From CAZZCN01 sp964652975 (GTDB taxonomy: Bacteria; Bacillota; Clostridia; Saccharofermentanales; UBA5734): a stretch of DNA of 41,674 nucleotides. Shown in pieces: positions 1 to 8,470 of this stretch. The stretch lies in the NCBI GenBank assembly GCA_964652975.1, contig CAZZCN010000017.1, positions 1 to 41,674 on the forward strand. The letters run 5' to 3'. How positions within the stretch are numbered: the stretch's first letter is position 1; each line of letters starts with the position of its first letter. The notes below the pieces were generated by a model. That model saw only the letters and a list, made by a program, of their open reading frames with translations, ran no database searches and was not told where the DNA came from. The position numbers and the translations under genes were made by a program.

Positions 1-111
1 CCTTTTGTGAATTTCGCCGTTGAAATTCCTTATCGGATAGAATTATATCACAAAACGAAATGTTTGGGATTGCGAAGGAAAAATAAAAAGTACAGATTAT
101 GTAAACATTTT

Positions 112-140
112 TTGCATTTTATCCTAAATATAAATATAAT
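112..140 (+). promoter_or_regulatory. Putative sigma-A-type promoter
   Basis: TTGCAT (112-117) and a perfect TATAAT (135-140) are separated by 17 bases in a very AT-rich stretch. It points at the short ORF at 201-260 and, further on, the nucleotidyltransferase gene. The -35 box is weak, so this is a candidate only. Confidence 0.4.
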
Positions 141-200
141 ATGTAAATATTCAGTTTTTATAAATTATTTAGCAATATTATAAATGTTTTGGAGGTATGG

Positions 201-260
201 ATGTCTTATATAACTAATGTATCGAAGAATCTGGTTACTCGATTACAAAGCGACTTGTAA
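201..260 (+). CDS. Possible 19-codon leader ORF
   Basis: A strong Shine-Dalgarno sequence (ggaggt, 191-196) is followed by ATG at 201 and 19 sense codons ending in TAA; the product would begin MSYITNVSKN. An overlapping ATG at 197 gives only six codons. I recognise no family. It could be a leader peptide, the start of a decayed gene, or chance. The ribosome site is better than most in the window, which is why it is listed. Confidence 0.25.
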   Translation: MSYITNVSKNLVTRLQSDL

Positions 261-340
261 ACAAAGAACAAAGCCTATATAATATAAAGCAAACTAATTA
301 ATGTTATATAAATGAAAATACATTAAATAGTTTGCCGAAT

Positions 341-383
341 GCGTTTTGATGGCACATATATTATATAACTTAACTCAAAACGC
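341..383. promoter_or_regulatory. Inverted repeat, candidate operator of the MNT gene
   Basis: GCGTTTTGA (341-349) and TCAAAACGC (375-383) form a perfect 9-bp inverted repeat. The 25 bases between contain a TATATTATATAAC stretch that could serve as a -10 box. The repeat lies 29 bp before the start codon at 412. A dimeric repressor bound here would cover the promoter; which protein binds is unknown. Confidence 0.4.
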
Positions 384-411
384 TATAATAAAGTAAAAAT
401 TCGAAGGGAGC

Positions 412-759
412 ATGAGCATGAGTACGAAAACTGAGTTCAATGAAGTATTAAATAAGTTTTCAAGCGCTATTAAAATTGTTTTTAGGGAAAACCTAAAATC
501 AATGATTTTATACGGCTCATATGCCAGAGGAGACTTTGACTCAGAAAGTGACATTGACATATTGATTCTTGTTGATTTAGAAAAATTAGATATTAAGAAA
601 TACCGCAAACAGATCACTAAAATCACATCAGATTTAGACCTTGAATATAACGTGGTTTTATCACCTATTGTAGAGAATCTTTCTGAATTTAATAAATATA
701 AAGAAGCAAGCTCTTTTTTTAAAAATGTTCAAAATGAAGGAGTATTAATAGGTGCTTGA
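412..759 (+). CDS. MNT-type nucleotidyltransferase (orphaned MNT/HEPN partner)
   Basis: A 115-aa protein of the small nucleotidyltransferase-fold family. The signature GSYARGDFDSESDIDILI (about residues 36-53) carries the GS motif and the DxD metal-binding pair expected for polymerase-beta-like nucleotidyl transfer. Family members of this length are normally the antitoxin half of MNT/HEPN toxin-antitoxin modules, where MntA AMPylates and silences the HEPN RNase encoded by the next, overlapping gene. Here the next gene survives as nine codons only (752-778), so this copy appears orphaned. ATG at 412 and at 418 both fit the gaaggga ribosome site. A perfect inverted repeat lies just upstream. 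Confidence 0.8.
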   Translation: MSMSTKTEFNEVLNKFSSAIKIVFRENLKSMILYGSYARGDFDSESDIDILILVDLEKLDIKKYRKQITKITSDLDLEYNVVLSPIVENLSEFNKYKEASSFFKNVQNEGVLIGA

Positions 760-778
760 CCCAAATAAAATACTCTAA
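752..778 (+). pseudogene. Remnant of HEPN-domain partner gene (first codons only)
   Basis: A good ribosome site (gaagga, 736-741) precedes GTG at 752, which overlaps the end of the MNT gene. The frame reads V-L-D-P-N-K-I-L and then TAA at 776-778. HEPN partners of MNT proteins commonly begin with a similar DP(N/D)K-type start and commonly overlap the MNT stop. I infer that the toxin gene was truncated after eight residues. The match is short, so chance cannot be excluded. Confidence 0.4.
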
Positions 779-806
779 TCAAAATATAACACACGTACGT
801 CATGAA

Positions 807-1661
807 TCAATTTATATTTCTTTCGATAATCTGTTTACGTTTATTTTTCTCAGTAAGCTCTTTATAGTTCTCATTTGATATAACCTTACTTCCTGTTTGG
901 ACCTCCAGTTCTCTTCTGGCGTTTCCTGCTACCTTGCCGCCATCACTTGCTGCTTTCAAATTTTCTACAAACCCTTCAGCATCACGATTGCGCGCTATTT
1001 CTGTTGTTGAAGCTTCTCCAAGCATTGTGAAAATCAACTCAAGGTCCGTCATGTGATCTCTTAAATTTTCTGTCGGCCTATCCAATTCTTTGAATTTTTT
1101 ATAATCTGAAGGTGACATCCCAAAAGTAGCTCTGCTTATTTCAGCAGTCAAAATTGAATATTCTATCTGTTCCTTAACACCACGTTTTTTCCATTCTTCA
1201 GTCAATTCATCTCTTACTGCTATTCCTCTCATTCGTTTTTCTATCCATGCATTGCTATACCCCTTTATTCTGTAGGTCTCTCTAATTCGTTCTGTCGCAA
1301 GTTCCGGATTTTCAATTTCCTCAAGACGTTCATAACCAACTTGAGCTAACCAACGCTTGAAAGGTTCTGCTTTTGGCGACGGTATTGATTGAATTATGCG
1401 AAGCAACGTATTGGCATCTGTTGCATCCGTTTCACGCATCTTCCCGTCTTTGGCTTCCAATTTCAACTGTACGATTTTCTCGTACAGTTCATCGAAACCT
1501 TCCTTAAGAAGTTTTCTTTTTAGATCACTCCAATATCTTCGTGGCAAATCGACGTCTGCAAGAATTTCAACAACATCTATAATAGAAAAATACCATCTCT
1601 GCTCTTCCTTGTTCCACAAGGACCTTACTCTCTTAGATTCAAAAAGTTTTATTTTGTTCAT
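807..1661 (-). CDS. Bro-N domain phage antirepressor-like protein
   Basis: A protein of 284 residues from the preferred ATG at 1661, which has a ribosome site (aaaggat) just upstream. A longer frame to 1736 has no such site. The N-terminal half (from MNKIKLFESKRVRSLW) matches the Bro-N fold seen in phage antirepressors: Y/W-rich strands, then VVEILADVDLPRRYW, then a conserved block IIQSIPSPKAEPFKRWLAQVGYER split as PSPKAEPFKRWLAQ. The C-terminal half contains RMRGIAVRDELTEEWKKRG and NLRDHMTDLELIFTMLGEA, typical of the chromosomal Bro-N/DinD-like family. Its role is unproven; phage repressor antagonism or DNA-damage response are the usual guesses. It stands alone, next to the MNT gene, in an accessory-looking region. 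Confidence 0.8.
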   Translation of the reverse strand: MNKIKLFESKRVRSLWNKEEQRWYFSIIDVVEILADVDLPRRYWSDLKRKLLKEGFDELYEKIVQLKLEAKDGKMRETDATDANTLLRIIQSIPSPKAEPFKRWLAQVGYERLEEIENPELATERIRETYRIKGYSNAWIEKRMRGIAVRDELTEEWKKRGVKEQIEYSILTAEISRATFGMSPSDYKKFKELDRPTENLRDHMTDLELIFTMLGEASTTEIARNRDAEGFVENLKAASDGGKVAGNARRELEVQTGSKVISNENYKELTEKNKRKQIIERNIN

Positions 1662-1715
1662 GCACTTATCCTTTATAACAATTTCTTCAATATATTCCGC
1701 TTTTACAAAATAGTT

Positions 1716-1834
1716 ATTGTACAAAATAATTTCCAATAGTTTTATACAATCAATTCATATTTTCTATCAATATTTAACTGCCTAGCAGATTTGATACTTG
1801 TTTACATTATAATGATTGTGCAAAATGATTTCAA
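1716..1834. repeat. 20-bp imperfect direct repeat flanking the Bro-N promoter
   Basis: The sequence at 1716-1735 (attgtacaaaataatttcca) recurs at 1815-1834 with 17 of 20 bases identical, 99 bp apart. The two copies lie on either side of a candidate leftward promoter: TTGATA (1770-1765), 18 bases, TATAAA (1746-1741). This suggests operator half-sites for the Bro-N gene, but AT-rich chance similarity is possible. Confidence 0.3.
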
Positions 1835-2296
1835 TGCTATATATCTCAAAAAAGTAAACCAAATAATCTTTTCAGATAGATCATATAAAGCCAAATGTTT
1901 ACCCGTATCGAGAAATTTATCGGGTTGCTGACACTAGCAGAACGCAAAGATTTTTGCCGTAAATCCTCGCTTAATGATTTTTGACCGATGACGAAGTGTC
2001 AAGCATGGAAAAGGCTTTTCAATCCGCACATCTACATCCGGAGTAACTTATCCGACTATTTCTTCACTTATATATTCAATTGCGGGCTTCCAATATGTTT
2101 CATCAGATGCAGTGTTTGCATTTTGGTTGCACTCGAAATATAAATATTCTTCAGCCTCCACTCCTGTATATACTGAATAATTTATACCGGTGTAATCATT
2201 TATGACTATATTGTGCATTTATTTAAGTTCAAATAGTAAGAAGTTTCTTTTTTACAATCCGTCTTACCTCGAAAGTTAAAAATGCATCAATCAATT
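1737..2296. other. Mostly non-coding stretch between the Bro-N gene and the dockerin cluster
   Basis: Contains the candidate Bro-N promoter and repeats on the left, then a slightly GC-richer block (about 1895-2050) with short frames on both strands that I cannot assign, and the possible 56-aa ORF at 2048-2218. No clear terminator for either flanking gene was found. It reads as decayed sequence. Confidence 0.5.
2048..2218 (-). CDS. Possible small hypothetical protein, 56 aa
   Basis: ATG at 2218, TAA at 2048-2050. The product is acidic and aromatic-rich (begins MHNIVINDYTGINYS, ends YISEEIVG) and looks protein-like rather than random. No convincing ribosome site precedes the ATG, so it may be the tail of a decayed larger gene. 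I do not recognise a family. Confidence 0.25.
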   Translation of the reverse strand: MHNIVINDYTGINYSVYTGVEAEEYLYFECNQNANTASDETYWKPAIEYISEEIVG

Positions 2297-5200
2297 TTAC
2301 TGTTCAATATTGCTGATTCCTAAAATGTGTTTTTTAACAGCCAGCAAATCAGAAATCGAAACGGATCCTTTTCTTGAAATATCCGCTGCATCCTTTTTGG
2401 CACCTGTTAGAGGATAAATATTCAATATACTTTCTTTTATTGATGCCATGTCAGTAATGGAAATATCACCATCGCCTGTTATATCACCGTATATCAGTAT
2501 TGTGTAGGTTGCCTGGCCATCGATTAATAATGTTGTTCCTGTACCTGCCTTGTCATCCGCACCAAGTATCACCTCACCATTTTTAAAAACGTAACTTCTT
2601 GAAATTCCGAAGTCTATATTTGATGCAATACTATCAACGGTTCTGTTTTGGCCTGGTTCAATATTTTTTATATAATCACCTGATATCACATAGGGGCCAA
2701 AATCAATATTATCCTCTTCAAATACAATTGAAAAGAAATTTGTACCAGGGCTTGTCCATTTGACATTTACTGTATGTAATCCTGTAATTCCTGTCGGTAT
2801 ATTTATAATCAAGGTTTGGGCATTGGTCCTGTCGAGAGATGTATTCGCCTCCGGCATGTTGAATGTTCCAACAAGCGTGTTGTAATCATTATCCAGGTAC
2901 AATTCAAATTTTTCACCGTTACTTGCTGCGGTTGCCTGAATGGTTGCTTTGACTGCTCCTAATGTCCCGAAATTGATATTTGGCATTGAAATGGTGTCTC
3001 CCGCCGTTGAATAGCTAATTCCATAGTCTAAGCCATTGATGTTAGATAAATAACCAAAATTAGGATGAGTTCCTGTGGTCGTTACTTTTTTATCGTTTGC
3101 ATCCATTAACGAGTATGCAGAAGTATTGGGTAAAATTACACCTTTACTCGTTTTAATAAAACCTTCACCTGAAACAGGCATAAGTTTAGTTATCAAGCCA
3201 TTCCCGAAAACGCCGGCTCCATCAATCTGACCAAACGGATTGAACACCTTTTCGGTTGCTAAGCCATAAGCGCCTCCTACCCAGGAGGAATTCGTCCAGC
3301 TTACAACACCATTGTAAGCTGTAAGCGCCTGATTGCCCAATGCGTCTGTATCCACAGCATTGGTAAAGGTTGCAGTTACTCCCCAGATATTATAAACACC
3401 GTATAATGACCATATATTCCACAACTGTAAATTGGAGTTGATCATATCCATTTCTGTTATTGTACCTGCCTTGTCACCTAGCGTGCCGTTAGAAGAATCA
3501 TTATTTCTTGTCAAAAACAATCCGGTGGCGACATTTTTAATCCTGTAATAATTAGTATGGGTGCCATCCTTTACAAACTGCCATCTCATCTGAGGAGTTA
3601 CAGTGTCGCCCGTTGCCTGGATTATCGGTGTATATCTTGCCGTACCTGTCTGAATGGCGATTCCACCCTCAATTGTGAGCTTCGTTTCCATGCCAGTGGA
3701 AACAGTCGGATTATATGCAAAATATTTTGACCTTGATGTGTGAAGATTCCAATCCATGGCAGTGCAACTGATTGTGTTGTCTGTGTTTATTGTAAGCGCC
3801 TGATTAAACCAATCCCAGATATACAAGTAACCATCTGTATTAACAAATACGTTCCAGTACTGAAGTCCGCTTCCACCCAGGTTAGTTTGCTCATAGACAC
3901 TGGAAGGGTTGCCGTCATCTGCACTTCTTGTCAAATAAAGACCCGAATAAATATTCTTGATGTAATAATATCCGGAGGATGCTGTCTCCAGTTTCCAGGA
4001 GGCTGTATCGATATTTGTTATAGTTGCATCCATCACACCACTTGGAATCGCCTCTATCGGGGCAGGTGAACCCAGTATTTCAAATTCTTTGCTGGTTGCC
4101 CAGTTTCCACCTGACTCGGTAACAGTTAGTCTGACATATCGAGCGTTTATGTCATAATCACAGGTGAATAGAGTTCCGGTAACGCCATCGATAGTGCTGT
4201 CGCTAATGATTGTCCAGTTTGTATTGTCCTTTGATGTTTCGATTCTAAATTTCCAGGTGTCTGAATTATTGAAAATTTGAGAAATCTTGTAAATTTCGTA
4301 AACCGATCCTAAATCCACAGTTAAACTTGCAGGAAACACACTTCCATTTGTACTCCAGAAAGTATTGATATTCCCGTCTACCGCTTTTGTGGTTTCATTG
4401 CCTGGAACATCACCGCTGGACGAGGAGGAAACAGACTTGAATAATGATAAGTTGCTTACTTTCCTGCCATATACAGCCAGTTCACTTGAAGTTGCCAGGT
4501 GCCCTGAGCTGCCTGTTATATATAGTCTGACATACCTTCCATATGCATTAACATCATATTCAAATCGCGATCCAGAGACAGATGTGCCTGTATTGTCAAT
4601 CAATGTATCCCATTCATTGTTGTCATCTGAAATCTCAAGTTTGAAATTCCAGTTGGATGAATCACTGAAAATCTGATAAATATTGGTTATCCTGTGCTGC
4701 GAACCTAAATCAACTGTTAGCCATGAAGGCATGTCACTATTATCCGCACGCCAGAATGTTGTCGCGTCTCCATCAATCGCTTTTGATGCTTCGTATCCTG
4801 TAGCCTGCGTTGATGAAACTACTGCTTTAGACGAAGAAATAACATCAGCATTGACATTATTGGTAAAAGTAAAATCTGCGTAATTTCCGTCAGTAAAAAG
4901 TCTGTCGACAATGCTTCTATTAAACACGCTGTTTTTAACGATTCCGGACCCGCAATTTTGAAAGAATTTTAGCGCTGAAGAAGAATTACCTGGGTTCTCG
5001 CCGAAATTGTTTACTTTTACATTATCTATAATTGCATTAATCGTCCCGAATCCTGCGCCTCTGCCATTGTCATACAGCATTATCCCCGCTCCGTCAGTAT
5101 GACTAATGGTTGCATTTTTGTACGTAATATCGTGGCTGTCGACTCCTCCTTCAAAATCGAAGCCCACGCCATCCCATGATTGATTTGCATGCCTGCGGGC

Positions 5201-6493
5201 ATAGGAAATGTCACAACCGTCAAATACAAGATTATTGCTGTGTCCTGCAATAATTCCCGCAGAACCATATGGGCATGGAAAATATCCGGTATTATAAGTG
5301 TCGCAATTTGTTATTGTTGAATTTTTAGTAAATCCGAAAAATAATCCAAACTGGCCTCCGTTTATAACATTTAAATCATCTATATCGAGATATGAGAATG
5401 TATAGTGGAGATATTTTGAAAACCCATCTTGATTACATATTTGTTCAGTTTTGACTGAAAGTCCCGCTGTGATTGTAAGTTTCATTTGCAACCCGTTTGC
5501 TATTACATTGTTATAGGTTAAAAATTTTGATCTTGACGTGTAGTAATCCCAATCCATAGAGCCACAAACAAGACTTCCGTCATTATTTAGTGTAAGTGCT
5601 TGATTGCCATTTAAATTCCAGATATATAGGAAATTATCAGAATTAACAAAACAATTCCATCTCTGGTCGACATTCCCAGAAAATGACTGTTCCGATACTG
5701 TTGTAGGCCCCCCGTTATCCAAATCCCTTTTTAAATATTTTCCTGATCTGGTGTTCTTTATGAAATAATATCCGTTGCCGGTTGATTCAAATTTCCAGTT
5801 GTCAGCATATGAATAAGGTGCTCCTGTAGACCATGATGCATTAACATTAAAAAAGTCAATGTTTCGTGCTGTCAAATTTGTCAAAGCGTCAGCATTCGGA
5901 GAAATAATCGATGAATTGGAGGCAGGAACATAACTGCAAGTATTTAAGCTGATTCCAGTTGAAAAGTGGTTATACCTTGTAGGGATACTGTTATAGGTGT
6001 CAGTAAGATCGTGAATATAGCAATTTTCAATCCAAAAATAGTCTTTTCCCGTAACCCCAACATAATCTAATCGAATGCCATCCTTGGCATTACACAGTTC
6101 AAGTCCAGTTATTTTCCATCCACTTACCCCTGTTCCGTATATACAGATTGAATCTGTAAAGCCAGGAGAGATAACCGGCTTGTTTCCTGTGCCGTAAGAC
6201 GATAAAACTATCGGGTTTGATGCCGTTCCATTTCCATTTAGTAAAAGCGTTTGGCCTGTCCATGTATCACCACATTTCAACAGAATATTGTCTCCCGGTA
6301 AAAAAGTGGTTCCTGTAACTCTTGCCAGGGTTTTCCACGGAGTTGCCATGCTTAAGCCGTTATTGTAGTCATTTCCATCCGAGAAACTCACATAGTAAGT
6401 TGTATTTAATGCATGACTCCTGAATCCGCCTACGCTAAACAGTCCCATAGCAAGGGAAATTGACAACACAACGCACAATAATTTTTTAAACAT
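2297..6493 (-). CDS. Secreted dockerin protein: beta-helix with nested lectin domain, two CBM32-like domains, trefoil, CBM6-like
   Basis: A 1398-aa protein. Residues 1-29 are a signal peptide (basic start, hydrophobic core, cut near SHA). About 31-545 form a right-handed parallel beta-helix of the polysaccharide lyase/hydrolase type, opening YYVSFSDGNDYNNGL. Residues about 225-354 are a ricin-like trefoil segment inserted into that helix. Two F5/8-type C (CBM32-like) domains follow at about 548-674 and 681-808, each with a (K)A(I/V)DG...TTFW-type start and a (G)RYVRL or ARYVRL end. A second trefoil region (about 828-1110) and a CBM6-like beta-sandwich (about 1114-1264) come next. A type I dockerin ends the protein (about 1334-1395): GDITGDGDISITD and DISRKGSVSISD calcium loops. 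It probably attaches to a cohesin scaffold and acts on extracellular glycan; catalysis is not proven. Its last ~580 residues are a paralogue of the 614-aa protein encoded 37 bp upstream, with which it is likely co-transcribed. Confidence 0.85.
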   Translation of the reverse strand: MFKKLLCVVLSISLAMGLFSVGGFRSHALNTTYYVSFSDGNDYNNGLSMATPWKTLARVTGTTFLPGDNILLKCGDTWTGQTLLLNGNGTASNPIVLSSYGTGNKPVISPGFTDSICIYGTGVSGWKITGLELCNAKDGIRLDYVGVTGKDYFWIENCYIHDLTDTYNSIPTRYNHFSTGISLNTCSYVPASNSSIISPNADALTNLTARNIDFFNVNASWSTGAPYSYADNWKFESTGNGYYFIKNTRSGKYLKRDLDNGGPTTVSEQSFSGNVDQRWNCFVNSDNFLYIWNLNGNQALTLNNDGSLVCGSMDWDYYTSRSKFLTYNNVIANGLQMKLTITAGLSVKTEQICNQDGFSKYLHYTFSYLDIDDLNVINGGQFGLFFGFTKNSTITNCDTYNTGYFPCPYGSAGIIAGHSNNLVFDGCDISYARRHANQSWDGVGFDFEGGVDSHDITYKNATISHTDGAGIMLYDNGRGAGFGTINAIIDNVKVNNFGENPGNSSSALKFFQNCGSGIVKNSVFNRSIVDRLFTDGNYADFTFTNNVNADVISSSKAVVSSTQATGYEASKAIDGDATTFWRADNSDMPSWLTVDLGSQHRITNIYQIFSDSSNWNFKLEISDDNNEWDTLIDNTGTSVSGSRFEYDVNAYGRYVRLYITGSSGHLATSSELAVYGRKVSNLSLFKSVSSSSSGDVPGNETTKAVDGNINTFWSTNGSVFPASLTVDLGSVYEIYKISQIFNNSDTWKFRIETSKDNTNWTIISDSTIDGVTGTLFTCDYDINARYVRLTVTESGGNWATSKEFEILGSPAPIEAIPSGVMDATITNIDTASWKLETASSGYYYIKNIYSGLYLTRSADDGNPSSVYEQTNLGGSGLQYWNVFVNTDGYLYIWDWFNQALTINTDNTISCTAMDWNLHTSRSKYFAYNPTVSTGMETKLTIEGGIAIQTGTARYTPIIQATGDTVTPQMRWQFVKDGTHTNYYRIKNVATGLFLTRNNDSSNGTLGDKAGTITEMDMINSNLQLWNIWSLYGVYNIWGVTATFTNAVDTDALGNQALTAYNGVVSWTNSSWVGGAYGLATEKVFNPFGQIDGAGVFGNGLITKLMPVSGEGFIKTSKGVILPNTSAYSLMDANDKKVTTTGTHPNFGYLSNINGLDYGISYSTAGDTISMPNINFGTLGAVKATIQATAASNGEKFELYLDNDYNTLVGTFNMPEANTSLDRTNAQTLIINIPTGITGLHTVNVKWTSPGTNFFSIVFEEDNIDFGPYVISGDYIKNIEPGQNRTVDSIASNIDFGISRSYVFKNGEVILGADDKAGTGTTLLIDGQATYTILIYGDITGDGDISITDMASIKESILNIYPLTGAKKDAADISRKGSVSISDLLAVKKHILGISNIEQ

Positions 6494-6530
6494 TCCTTAC
6501 ACCCGCTTATTTAGCAATGTATTAGCAGTA

Positions 6531-8375
6531 TTACTGTATAATACTGCTAATGCCCAAAATATGTTTTTTAACTGTCAACAGTTCAGAAATTGAAACTGAA
6601 CCATTTTTTGAAATATCCCCTGCATCCTTCTTGATGCCCGTCAAAGGTGAAATGTTCAATATGCTTCCTTTTATAGCCGACAGGTCACTAATCGAGATAT
6701 CACCATCTCCTGTAACATCACCATATATCAATATGGAATAAGTAGTCAGTCCGTTGAGAATCAGATTTGTCCCTGTTCCTGCCTTGTCCCCTGGAGCGAG
6801 TGTTGTCTCACCATTTTTAAAGGCGTACGAAGCAGAACCGCTGATGGTAATTTGAGATAATAAGCTGCTTACAGTTAAGTTTGCATTTGGGTTTATTTTT
6901 GTGATATTTGAGTTTGAAATGACATAACTTCCAAAATCAACAGCTCTTTCGGTAAACTTTATTGAAAAGAAACTTCCAACAGCAGCCCACTTGATATTGA
7001 CTGTATGCACTCCTGTGATTTTAGTGATATCTATCGTTACTGTTTGAATGTATCTTCCGTCAAGATTATCTACGCCGTTTGCAGCCATTGCAAATTCTCC
7101 GATTTTGTTATTATAATCATTGTCTAAGTACAATTCAAATTTATGACCCGCATAAGCCGAGGTGGCCTCTATTGTTGCAGTGGTAGCTCCTAAAACTGTT
7201 CCAAAATCAACATTCGGGATAGAAATGGTGTCTCCCCAGGTCACATAACCTATTCCATACTCCAAACCGCTGAGATTGGTTATGTATCCGAAATTTGCAT
7301 TTTCACCGGTTGTTGTGATTCTTGGTGCCGATGCATTTATCTTGGAAAAAGCGGATGTACTTGAAAAGGTTACACTCCTGCTTGTTTTAATACATCCTTC
7401 ACTCGTAAGCGGCATCAGCTTTGTTACCAAACCATTGCCGAAAGCACCGCTGCTAATAATTTGTCCAAACGGATGAAACACCTTGTCGGTTGCAAAACCA
7501 TAGCTTCCTCCCACCCAGGCGGAATTTGTCCAGCTTACAACCCCGCTGCTGACAGTAAGAGCTTGATTGCCCAATGAACCTGTATCAACAGCATCGGCAT
7601 ATGCCGCAGTCACTCCCCAGATATTATAAACACCATACATAGTCCATATATTCCAGAGCTGCTGATAGGAGTTGATCATATCCATTTCTGTAACTGCTCC
7701 GATTTTATCATCTAGTATACCGTTTGAGGAATCATTTTTTCTTGTCAAAAACATTCCGGTTGCAACATTTTTTATTCTGTAATAATTAGTATAGGTACCA
7801 TCCTTGATAAACTGCCACCTCATTTGAGGGGTTACAGTTGTGCTGAGTGCCTGGATTGAAGGAGTGGCTGTACCGGTCTGAATTGAGATTCCTCCCTCAA
7901 TTGTAAGTTTTGTCTCAATGCCGTCCGCGATGGTCGGATTATAAGCAAAATATTTCGACCTTGAAGTATTCAAGCTCCAATCCATGGCAGTGCAGGTGAT
8001 TGTATTGTCTGTGTTTATGGTAAGAGCTTGACTGAACCAGTCCCAAAGATACATATATCCATCGGTATTGACAAATACATTCCAGTACTGCAAGCCGCTC
8101 CCACCCAGACTCGCCTGTTCATAGACATTTGACGGGTTTCCGTTATCGACACTCCTCGTCAGGTAAAGACCGGAATGTTTGTTGACAACATAATAGTAGC
8201 TGGTATTCCCGGTGTGGAATAACTGCCACTCTGCTGTAACAGGCTGCATATTCTCTGAATCAACAATGCCGACAGGATTTACTGTTGTTTCTCCCTCGGC
8301 AAAAGAAACAATCGGGCATATCAGCCCCACAATGATTGATGCCACCAATAACATGCTGAGAATTTTGTTTTTCAT
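6531..8375 (-). CDS. Secreted dockerin protein with trefoil lectin and CBM6-like domains
   Basis: A 614-aa protein with a signal peptide (1-26, cut near SFA), a ricin/CBM13-like trefoil region (about 46-330, with repeated YYRIKNVATG and QxWNxW-type blocks), a CBM6-like beta-sandwich (about 345-480, ending HTVNIKWAAVGSFFSIKF) and a C-terminal type I dockerin (about 549-610: GDVTGDGDISISD and DISKNGSVSISE). No catalytic domain is visible, so it is probably a binding or targeting component. Residues about 33-614 align throughout with the last ~580 residues of the next protein (2297-6493). The ribosome site tggagga lies just upstream of the ATG. Transcribed leftward after the two sugar permease genes. 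Confidence 0.85.
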   Translation of the reverse strand: MKNKILSMLLVASIIVGLICPIVSFAEGETTVNPVGIVDSENMQPVTAEWQLFHTGNTSYYYVVNKHSGLYLTRSVDNGNPSNVYEQASLGGSGLQYWNVFVNTDGYMYLWDWFSQALTINTDNTITCTAMDWSLNTSRSKYFAYNPTIADGIETKLTIEGGISIQTGTATPSIQALSTTVTPQMRWQFIKDGTYTNYYRIKNVATGMFLTRKNDSSNGILDDKIGAVTEMDMINSYQQLWNIWTMYGVYNIWGVTAAYADAVDTGSLGNQALTVSSGVVSWTNSAWVGGSYGFATDKVFHPFGQIISSGAFGNGLVTKLMPLTSEGCIKTSRSVTFSSTSAFSKINASAPRITTTGENANFGYITNLSGLEYGIGYVTWGDTISIPNVDFGTVLGATTATIEATSAYAGHKFELYLDNDYNNKIGEFAMAANGVDNLDGRYIQTVTIDITKITGVHTVNIKWAAVGSFFSIKFTERAVDFGSYVISNSNITKINPNANLTVSSLLSQITISGSASYAFKNGETTLAPGDKAGTGTNLILNGLTTYSILIYGDVTGDGDISISDLSAIKGSILNISPLTGIKKDAGDISKNGSVSISELLTVKKHILGISSIIQ

Positions 8376-8470
8376 ACTTCTTTTTCCTCCATTTCAATTT
8401 GATTTTTACCGATTCTTTTAATTGCTTTAATACCTGATGAGTTTATATTTATAAAATTGCAAAACAAAAA

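Noticed and set aside
1895..1984. Short rightward frame MFTRIEKFIGLLTLAERKDF
   Set aside because: No ribosome site and only about 29 codons; the opposite strand reads equally well, so I could not choose.
2297..8375. Complete cellulosome gene cluster
   Set aside because: Dockerins are present but no cohesin-bearing scaffoldin or clear cellulase is in the window, so cellulosome membership is only inferred.
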